From assembly GCA_031554215.1 (NCBI GenBank), contig JAVBKF010000145.1, positions 1 through 12,159 on the forward strand: 12,159 bases of DNA, written 5' to 3'. Below the pieces are notes generated by a model. That model saw only the letters and a program-made list of their open reading frames with translations, was not told the DNA's origin and ran no database searches. This document shows positions 6,859 to 12,159 of this stretch, in pieces; the first letter of the stretch is position 1; every line of letters begins with the position of its first letter. Source of the DNA: JAVBKE01 sp031554215 (GTDB lineage: Bacteria; Bacillota; Bacilli; JARBTR01). The position numbers were made by a program, and so were the translations under genes.

Positions 6859-6873
6859 TTATAATAATTATTA
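6859..6873. promoter_or_regulatory. PerR-like operator upstream of dps
   Basis: TTATAATAATTATTA matches the Bacillus PerR box TTATAATNATTATAA at all but one specified position. It begins 6 bp upstream of the dps -35 hexamer. PerR is a peroxide-sensing repressor that controls mrgA/dps in Bacillus, which makes the site plausible in context, although the local AT-richness raises the chance of a random match. Confidence 0.65.
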
Positions 6874-6875
6874 AT

Positions 6876-6890
6876 TGATATTAATTATCA
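6876..6890. promoter_or_regulatory. Fur-like operator upstream of dps
   Basis: TGATATTAATTATCA matches the 7-1-7 Fur box TGATAATNATTATCA at all but one specified position. The G and C at the inner second positions favour Fur over PerR. It lies 2 bp beyond the PerR-like box, further from the dps promoter, and could alternatively serve something else in the 6784-7104 intergenic region. The rest of that region (6891-7030) is AT-rich with nothing else I can name. Confidence 0.55.
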
Positions 6891-7031
6891 TTAACAGAGT
6901 TGCTAAAAGCTTACAAAACCAGTATAGCATAAAATATTATCTGCAATAAAATGGATTACACGTTTAATAGAAAATAAAAATAGCTTGAATAGTAAAAAAA
7001 ATAAAGGAAATAATGGGTGTAGGTAAAATGA

Positions 7032-7059
7032 TTGACGATTCCTAAAAAAGGGTTATAAT
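7032..7059 (+). promoter_or_regulatory. Sigma-A promoter of the ctsR operon
   Basis: TTGACG (7032-7037), a 16-nt spacer and a perfect TATAAT (7054-7059). The predicted start, about 7066, falls inside the CtsR operator, so bound CtsR should block initiation. Confidence 0.85.
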
Positions 7060-7062
7060 AAT

Positions 7063-7085
7063 AGTCAAAGATAGTCAAAGTCAAA
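7063..7085 (+). promoter_or_regulatory. CtsR operator with an extra half-site
   Basis: AGTCAAA (7063-7069), GAT, AGTCAAA (7073-7079) fits the CtsR tandem heptamer consensus (A/G)GTCAAA-NAN-(A/G)GTCAAA. A further GTCAAA (7080-7085) follows directly, out of the normal spacing. The overlap with the transcription start implies autorepression of the operon. Confidence 0.92.
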
Positions 7086-7104
7086 TTGTGAGGTGTCGAC
7101 ACTT

Positions 7105-7575
7105 GTGAAAAACATGTCAGACATAATTGAAAGTTATTTGAAAGAGGTGCTTAGTTTACAAGGGATTAACTACGTTGATGTACGCAGAAATGAGCTTGCT
7201 GAACAGTTCCAATGTGTACCTTCACAGGTGAATTATGTGATCAATACGCGCTTTACCCTTGACAAGGGTTTTATGATCGAAAGTAAACGAGGTGGCGGTG
7301 GCTACATTCGTATTGTCAAAGTTCGTGCACATGATCGCTCGGAATTGTTTGACCAAATCATCAGTTTGATTGGTTGTCGCATTACACAAATCAGGGCTGA
7401 AGATTTGATTCTTCGTATGTATGAGGAGAAGATTATTACTGAGCGGGAAATGAAGTTAATCATGAGCATCGCCCATCGTGAGGTCTTGGCGTTCTCTGAT
7501 TATGCGGTACGGGATGAATTAAGAGCGAAATTGCTCCATGCGATTATCCGAACATTACGGTATACACCCGAGTAG
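7105..7575 (+). CDS. ctsR: CtsR, class III heat-shock repressor
   Basis: CtsR is a dimeric winged helix-turn-helix repressor of clp genes that releases DNA on heating and is a target of McsB and ClpCP. The N-terminal DNA-binding domain includes the helix-turn-helix LAEQFQCVPSQVNYVINTRF (residues 31-50) and the glycine-rich wing RGGGGYIRI (62-70), which is the intrinsic heat sensor in Bacillus CtsR and contains the arginine (R62) equivalent to the one modified by McsB. The C-terminal part is the dimerisation and Clp-recognition domain. I choose the GTG at 7105 (MKNMSDIIESYL, 156 residues): GAGGTG at 7090-7095 lies 9 nt upstream, whereas a GTG at 7093 would sit inside that site. The ATG at 7114 is an alternative. 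It is first in the operon and autoregulated. Confidence 0.97.
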   Translation: MKNMSDIIESYLKEVLSLQGINYVDVRRNELAEQFQCVPSQVNYVINTRFTLDKGFMIESKRGGGGYIRIVKVRAHDRSELFDQIISLIGCRITQIRAEDLILRMYEEKIITEREMKLIMSIAHREVLAFSDYAVRDELRAKLLHAIIRTLRYTPE

Positions 7576-7667
7576 GTATGGGCGATTACAAAATCTGTCT
7601 AATGGAAATAATCTGCTGTAAGGGTAGTCATATAATAAGATAGCGAGCGAAAGTGTAGGTGAGAAAG

Positions 7668-8222
7668 ATGCTTTGTCAATTTTGTCATAACAATCAGGCG
7701 ACCGTTTTCATTACTAGGATGGTAGACGGTAATAAAGTGGAGTCATCATTATGTGCAGATTGTGCTGAAAAAGAGGGACACTTACAAGACTTTCAGGAAC
7801 CATTTTCTTTTCATGAATTTGTTTGGGGGATGATGAACGGGAAAAAGAAAACGATTAGCGCTAGTGAAGCTGTACATCAAGAGTTTACTTGCTCTAGTTG
7901 CGGACTAAGTTTAGGACAGTTTGCGAAGAGTGGAAAGTTTGGTTGTGAAAACTGTTATCAAGCTTTTGCCAGCCAGTTGCCAGTGATTCTGAAGAATTTT
8001 CAAGGGGGGCATTTTCTGCATAATGGTCGGAAGCCCCCGCAATTTCAAACGAAAGAGGCGCCAGTTGATCCGGTAACGGCACTTACACAGGAACTGGCAG
8101 AAATGAAGATTCGGCTTCAAAATCATATACTAGCAGAGCGCTTTGAACAGGCAGCAAGTGCTCGCGATCAAATCAAGGTCATTGAAAACCAAATCCGGGA
8201 GGCGACGAGTCATGGCGAGTGA
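7668..8222 (+). CDS. mcsA: McsA, zinc-binding activator of McsB
   Basis: McsA binds zinc and activates the McsB arginine kinase, linking metal and oxidative stress to CtsR release. Four CxxC motifs make up two zinc sites: C3/C6, C29/C32, C75/C78 and C93/C96. A UVR-type helical hairpin (about residues 144-179, around ERFEQAASARDQI) closes the protein, as in UvrB and the ClpC middle domain. At 184 residues it has the family length. The start is the ATG at 7668, with AGGTGA 5 nt upstream; a GTG at 7659 would overlap that site. It begins 92 bp after ctsR; a TATAAT at 7631-7636 lies in this gap but has no matching -35. Its last 11 bases overlap mcsB, which suggests translational coupling. Confidence 0.96.
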   Translation: MLCQFCHNNQATVFITRMVDGNKVESSLCADCAEKEGHLQDFQEPFSFHEFVWGMMNGKKKTISASEAVHQEFTCSSCGLSLGQFAKSGKFGCENCYQAFASQLPVILKNFQGGHFLHNGRKPPQFQTKEAPVDPVTALTQELAEMKIRLQNHILAERFEQAASARDQIKVIENQIREATSHGE

Positions 8223-9285
8223 GCAATTCTTTGATCAGATCATTAGTCCTTGGATGCGGCAAATCGAAGCAGTTGATAGTGCAGATATTGTTCTCAGTAC
8301 ACGGATTCGGCTAGCTCGTAATCTCTCAAAGCAGCCGTTTCCAAGTGCAGCGTCAGCCGGGCAAGCAGAACAAGTTGTTAAAATGATTGCTAGTTTGGGA
8401 AATCCTGAGCATTCTACTGGATTAGGCGTGTTCGATATGGTTAGAATGAGTAGTCTTGAGCCACTTGAAAAGCAAGTGTTGGTTGAAAGGCATTTGGTCA
8501 GCCCTTCACTTGCAGAGAGGGCAAAAGCGGGTGCCAGTTTGTTGTCGAAGGATCAGTCCATTAGTATTATGGTCAATGAAGAGGACCATTTGCGGATTCA
8601 GTGTCTGTTTGCTGGATTACAGTTGAAAGAGGCAATGGATGTAGCTTTTGAAGTGGATGATTGGCTAGGGTCGAAGGTCGACTATGCGTTTGATGAGAGG
8701 CTTGGTTTTCTAACGAGTTGCCCATCAAATGTAGGAACTGGTCTTCGGGCATCGGTCATGATGCATTTACCAGCACTCGCCGTATCAAGAAAGTTAGAGA
8801 ATATTATAGATAATATTAGTAAGATGGGGCTCGTTGTTCGTGGGGTCTATGGAGAAGGTAGTCGTTCTTTTGGCAATATCTATCAAATTTCAAATCAAGT
8901 TACGCTAGGGAAATCAGAAAAGGCGATTATTGATGACTTAGAACGTGTGGTCGATCAAATAGTACTTTACGAACGTCAGACAAGGGAATCATTCTTGAAA
9001 TTGGGGCGAATACAATTAGAAGATAGGGTGTTTCGCTCACTGGGGATTCTCAGAAATGCGCGCCTCATTACTTCTTCGGAAGCAGCACAACGTTTGTCAG
9101 AAATACGTGTTGGTATTGATCTAGGTGTGATTAGCAAGCTGTCGCCCGTTGTTTTTAACGAGTTGATTATTGCGACTCAGCCCGGCTGCCTGCAAAAATA
9201 TGCAGGAGAATCACTAAGCCAGCCAGAGCGAAATTATATCAGAGCTAAGATTATTCGTGAGAAATTAATGACGAGTGTGAAATGA
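8212..9285 (+). CDS. mcsB: McsB, protein arginine kinase
   Basis: McsB phosphorylates arginine residues on CtsR and on misfolded proteins, marking them for ClpCP. The 357 residues compare with 363 in B. subtilis. Guanidino-phosphotransferase features are intact: STRIRLARN (residues 29-37), NEEDHLRIQ (122-130), the active-site loop SCPSNVGTG (169-177) with C170, and RGVYGEGS (210-217) with E215. The C-terminal domain contains PERNYIRA (338-345); from memory, relatives have an RDxxRA phosphoarginine-sensing motif here, so Asn341 replaces Asp. I choose the ATG at 8212 because GGGAGG lies 9 nt upstream and residues MASEQFF start the conserved domain; the frame open from 8143 is within mcsA. clpC follows after an unusually long gap of 207 bp. 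Confidence 0.97.
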   Translation: MASEQFFDQIISPWMRQIEAVDSADIVLSTRIRLARNLSKQPFPSAASAGQAEQVVKMIASLGNPEHSTGLGVFDMVRMSSLEPLEKQVLVERHLVSPSLAERAKAGASLLSKDQSISIMVNEEDHLRIQCLFAGLQLKEAMDVAFEVDDWLGSKVDYAFDERLGFLTSCPSNVGTGLRASVMMHLPALAVSRKLENIIDNISKMGLVVRGVYGEGSRSFGNIYQISNQVTLGKSEKAIIDDLERVVDQIVLYERQTRESFLKLGRIQLEDRVFRSLGILRNARLITSSEAAQRLSEIRVGIDLGVISKLSPVVFNELIIATQPGCLQKYAGESLSQPERNYIRAKIIREKLMTSVK

Positions 9286-9492
9286 GCTGGCTTTTAGCGC
9301 TGGGGAATAATTGGATTTGTCTGAAAATGGGTTGTTTTTAACGATATGATGAAACGGTTTCGGCAGATTGGCGCCGCTCAGTGGATTGATGTATCGTGCG
9401 CCAGATGTGATTGAGGTGCGGGCGATATTTTCATCTGTGATAGGACGTCTGAGTAGGCAGTAATACCATTAATATTGAGGGAGTTGTTTTAA
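9286..9492 (+). other. Intergenic gap between mcsB and clpC, possible internal promoter
   Basis: This 207-bp stretch holds no credible gene. CTGAAA (9321-9326), an 18-nt spacer and TATGAT (9345-9350) form a weak sigma-A-like promoter that could give clpC its own transcript. No CtsR box and no terminator are visible in it. The clpC ribosome binding site GAGGGA (9477-9482) lies at its end, 10 nt before the ATG. Confidence 0.35.
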
Positions 9493-11931
9493 ATGATGTT
9501 TGGTCGATTTACTGAAAAAGCGCAGAAGGTATTGGCACTTGCTCAAGAGGAAGCGATTCGCCATGGTCATGGTTTTATAGGAACAGAACATATCTTGCTT
9601 GGTCTAGTCCGTGAGGGTGAGGGGATTGCTGCGAAGGCACTGACTGCACTAGGACTGAGTGCTGAGAAGATTCAGCAAGAAGTAGAGACATTAATTGGTC
9701 AAAGTAGTGACGCAGTGCAAATGGTTTACTATACACCACGTGCCAAAAAGGTCATCGAATTGTCGATGGATGAAGCGAGAAAGCTCGGTCACTCTTATGT
9801 CGGGACAGAGCATATCTTACTCGGTCTGATTCGTGAGGGTGAAGGTGTAGCTGCTCGCGTTCTCAATAACATGGGTGTAAGTCTTAACAAAGCGAGACAA
9901 CATGTGTTGCAACTACTCGGTGGTAATGAATCAAATAACACACAAGGTGGTGGCACTGCCTCTGCTAATACACCAACCTTAGATGGCCTTGCCCGTGATT
10001 TGACAGCGATTGCCCGTGAAGGTTCACTTGATCCTGTCATCGGTAGGAACAAGGAGATTCAACGTGTGATTGAGGTGCTCTCACGCCGGACGAAAAATAA
10101 CCCGGTGCTCGTCGGTGAGCCAGGCGTAGGTAAGACGGCAATTGCGGAAGGGCTAGCACTTCAGATTATTAACAACGAAGTGCCAGAAACACTGCGTGAT
10201 AAGCGGGTGATGACACTTGATATGGGAACAGTTGTTGCTGGGACAAAGTATCGTGGTGAATTTGAAGATCGCTTGAAGAAAGTGATGGATGAAATTCGCC
10301 AAGCCAGTAACATCATCCTTTTCATTGATGAATTGCATACATTAATCGGTGCTGGTGGTGCTGAAGGGGCAATTGATGCTTCTAATATTTTAAAACCTTC
10401 CCTAGCGCGTGGTGAAATCCAGTGTATCGGTGCGACAACACTGGATGAGTATCGCAAGTATATTGAGAAGGATGCAGCACTTGAGAGACGTTTCCAACCA
10501 ATTCAAGTCAACGAGCCAACAGTAGATGAATCTATCCAAATTCTTAAAGGATTACGTGACCGCTATGAAGCACATCACCGCGTGTCGATATCAGATGAAG
10601 CAATTGTAGCTGCAGTCAAATTATCAGACCGTTATATTTCAGATCGGTTTCTGCCGGACAAGGCGATTGATTTAATTGATGAGGCAGGATCAAAAGTACG
10701 ACTGCGTTCTTATGTGACACCACCAGATTTAAAAGAACTAGAAGTGAAGCTGGAGGAAGCACGGAAAGAGAAGGATGCAGCAGTGCAAATTCAGGAGTTT
10801 GAGAAAGCGGCAGCGCTCCGTGATATGGAGCAGAAACTCCGTGATCAACTGGAAACAACGAAGAAAGTGTGGAAGGAAAGCCGTGGTCAAGAGAATACAG
10901 AACTAACAATTGAAGATATTTCTGAAGTGGTCTCAAGCTGGACTGGAATTCCTGTCACCAAACTAGCCCAGACGGAAACAGAAAAGTTGCTTCATTTAGA
11001 AGAACTTTTGCATAAACGTGTGATTGGGCAAGAGGAAGCGGTCAACGTCGTTTCAAAAGCAATTCGCCGTGCAAGAGCTGGACTGAAAGACCCGAAAAGA
11101 CCAATTGGCTCATTTATTTTCCTAGGACCAACTGGTGTTGGAAAGACAGAACTTGCGCGCACACTTGCAGAAGCCATGTTTGGTGACGAAGAAGCAATGA
11201 TTCGGGTTGATATGTCCGAGTATATGGAAAAGCATTCGACATCAAGACTCGTTGGTTCCCCTCCGGGCTATGTTGGCTACGATGATGGTGGTCAATTGAC
11301 TGAGAAAGTACGCCGTAAACCGTATTCAGTCGTGTTACTCGATGAGATTGAAAAAGCACATCCCGATGTATTCAACATCCTCCTGCAAGTACTGGAAGAT
11401 GGAATCCTTACCGATTCAAAGGGGCGACGTGTTGATTTCCGCAATACGGTGCTCATCATGACATCAAATGTTGGTGCAGAACAGCTCAAGAACAACAAAT
11501 TTGTTGGCTTCAATGTCAACACAGATCGCACTGACTATAAAGGGATGAAGGATAAAGTGTTGGCTGAGCTTAAGAAGGCATTTAAGCCAGAGTTCCTAAA
11601 CCGGATTGATGAGATGATCGTGTTCCATTCATTAGAAAAAACACATCTAAAACAAATTATCACATTAATGGGTAACGAGCTTGTGAAAAGGCTAGAAGAA
11701 CAAGATATTCATGTGACGCTATCGGATGCGGCAATGAATAAAGTGGTAGAGGAAGGGTCAGATTTAGAGTATGGCGCCCGTCCGCTTAGGCGCTCACTTC
11801 AGAAGAATATTGAAGACTTCTTATCGGAAGAATTGCTGAAAGGTCAGCTAGAGAAGGGGCAGCCACTGCTGATTGACATCAATAAGAAATCAGAGTTTGT
11901 GGCAAAGCCGCTTGCAGCATCTAAGAAGTAA
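9493..11931 (+). CDS. clpC: ClpC, AAA+ unfoldase of the ClpCP protease
   Basis: ClpC is a hexameric HSP100 ATPase that unfolds phosphoarginine-marked or adaptor-delivered proteins and feeds them to ClpP. The 812 residues are collinear with B. subtilis ClpC. The N-domain has two Clp-N repeats (about 3-70 and 78-145) with E32 and E106, the phosphoarginine pocket residues. D1 has Walker A GEPGVGKT (208-215) and Walker B with E280. The middle coiled coil (about 410-480) keeps F436, which controls the resting state. D2 has Walker A GPTGVGKT (545-552), Walker B E618 and the ClpP-docking loop VGF (671-673). Nothing is lost. The start is the first of two consecutive ATGs (MMFGRF, as in Bacillus). It is last in the ctsR operon; the next gene seen is an IS transposase. 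Confidence 0.98.
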   Translation: MMFGRFTEKAQKVLALAQEEAIRHGHGFIGTEHILLGLVREGEGIAAKALTALGLSAEKIQQEVETLIGQSSDAVQMVYYTPRAKKVIELSMDEARKLGHSYVGTEHILLGLIREGEGVAARVLNNMGVSLNKARQHVLQLLGGNESNNTQGGGTASANTPTLDGLARDLTAIAREGSLDPVIGRNKEIQRVIEVLSRRTKNNPVLVGEPGVGKTAIAEGLALQIINNEVPETLRDKRVMTLDMGTVVAGTKYRGEFEDRLKKVMDEIRQASNIILFIDELHTLIGAGGAEGAIDASNILKPSLARGEIQCIGATTLDEYRKYIEKDAALERRFQPIQVNEPTVDESIQILKGLRDRYEAHHRVSISDEAIVAAVKLSDRYISDRFLPDKAIDLIDEAGSKVRLRSYVTPPDLKELEVKLEEARKEKDAAVQIQEFEKAAALRDMEQKLRDQLETTKKVWKESRGQENTELTIEDISEVVSSWTGIPVTKLAQTETEKLLHLEELLHKRVIGQEEAVNVVSKAIRRARAGLKDPKRPIGSFIFLGPTGVGKTELARTLAEAMFGDEEAMIRVDMSEYMEKHSTSRLVGSPPGYVGYDDGGQLTEKVRRKPYSVVLLDEIEKAHPDVFNILLQVLEDGILTDSKGRRVDFRNTVLIMTSNVGAEQLKNNKFVGFNVNTDRTDYKGMKDKVLAELKKAFKPEFLNRIDEMIVFHSLEKTHLKQIITLMGNELVKRLEEQDIHVTLSDAAMNKVVEEGSDLEYGARPLRRSLQKNIEDFLSEELLKGQLEKGQPLLIDINKKSEFVAKPLAASKK

Positions 11932-11969
11932 GGTCAAACAGTACCGCATGACCAAATCATTATCATAAG

Positions 11970-12008
11970 AAAAAGTACTTGGACGACCGAAATAGTCTGA
12001 CCCAAGTA
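11970..12008 (-). terminator. Possible minus-strand terminator downstream of clpC
   Basis: TACTTGG (11976-11982) and CCAAGTA (12002-12008) form a 7-bp stem, with GAC/GTC inside (11985-11987, 11995-11997). On the minus strand it leads into T5. On the plus strand no T run follows, so it is a weak candidate for ending clpC. It may equally belong to the insertion sequence end or to an original minus-strand neighbour. Confidence 0.3.
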
Positions 12009-12039
12009 ATGGGACATGATGAAAAAACACCTTTTATTT

Positions 12040-12159
12040 TGTACAGTAAAAAGTACATATAAGAGGTGATTTTTATGGTTAAAAGAGTAAATTACTCAGC
12101 GGAGCTAAAATGGAAAGCAGTAAAAATGTTTCTAGAGGGTAAATCAAGTGTGTCAATTG
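12040..12159 (+). mobile_element. Left end of an IS3-family insertion sequence (partial)
   Basis: The element is identified by the transposase start at 12075 and runs off the window. Its left boundary is not proven. TGTAC...GTACA (12040-12044, 12053-12057) is a small inverted repeat beginning with TG, as many IS3 ends do, and is my best guess; the end could lie further left, toward 11976. The target duplication and right end are outside the window. Confidence 0.5.
12075..12159 (+). CDS. IS3-family transposase OrfA, N-terminal fragment cut by window end
   Basis: Only 28 codons are visible (MVKRVNYSAELKWKAVKM and onward). This is the start of the helix-turn-helix domain of IS3-family OrfA proteins, which bind the element's ends; the catalytic DDE part is encoded by OrfB, normally joined by programmed frameshifting, and lies outside the window. 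AAGAGGTGA, 5 nt upstream of the ATG, is a good ribosome binding site. The pattern YSAELKWKAV is characteristic of this family in Firmicutes. Whether the element is complete cannot be judged. Confidence 0.8.
   Translation, partial: MVKRVNYSAELKWKAVKMFLEGKSSVSI

Noticed and set aside
7093..7104. Upstream GTG start for ctsR
   Set aside because: The GTG at 7093 is part of the Shine-Dalgarno sequence GAGGTG itself; the GTG at 7105 has correct spacing.
7631..7636. TATAAT between ctsR and mcsA
   Set aside because: No acceptable -35 at 16-18 nt and no TGN extension, so it is not called as a promoter.
9346..9414. 22-codon open frame in the mcsB-clpC gap
   Set aside because: No ribosome binding site, and its start overlaps the possible -10 hexamer; nothing supports translation.

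Overview
The window reads as a chromosomal segment of a low-G+C Gram-positive bacterium of the order Bacillales. The main evidence is the complete ctsR-mcsA-mcsB-clpC heat-shock operon with a CtsR operator, a ClpC whose key residues fall at the same positions as in Bacillus subtilis (E32, E106, E280, F436, E618), sigma-A type promoters, strong GGAGG-type ribosome binding sites, and a PerR-type box in front of dps. The genus cannot be fixed from this sequence.

Layout. A cold-shock protein gene (104-301) with a perfect terminator is followed by about 540 bases holding no intact gene; protein-like fragments in three plus-strand frames suggest a decayed gene at about 453-793. A small acidic orphan gene (841-1059) lies on the minus strand with its own terminator. 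A probable plus-strand operon follows: HAD-IIB phosphatase (1350-2270), nitroreductase (2322-2963) and hotdog thioesterase (2981-3424). Next is a 520-base region with several RNA helices, a duplicated octamer that could compete for the terminator strand, a strong intrinsic terminator (3652-3697) and then a good sigma-A promoter driving a six-helix HdeD/DUF308 membrane protein (3946-4461). lysS (4676-6160) has its own extended -10 promoter. dps (6343-6783, minus strand) converges on lysS, with terminators between them, and its upstream region carries adjacent PerR-like and Fur-like boxes.

The right half is the class III heat-shock operon: CtsR repressor, McsA zinc protein, McsB protein-arginine kinase and the ClpC unfoldase. 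McsA activates McsB, McsB phosphorylates arginines on CtsR and on damaged proteins, and ClpC with ClpP degrades the tagged proteins. Oddities are a 207-base gap between mcsB and clpC and an Asn where the McsB phosphoarginine-sensing motif normally has Asp. Past clpC, the window ends inside the first gene of an IS3-family insertion sequence.

Most of the window is conserved stress and translation machinery, and I see no clear new multi-gene system. The least explained parts are the structured RNA region at 3455-3697, the double metal/peroxide operator of dps, the decayed gene near the left end and the acidic orphan.
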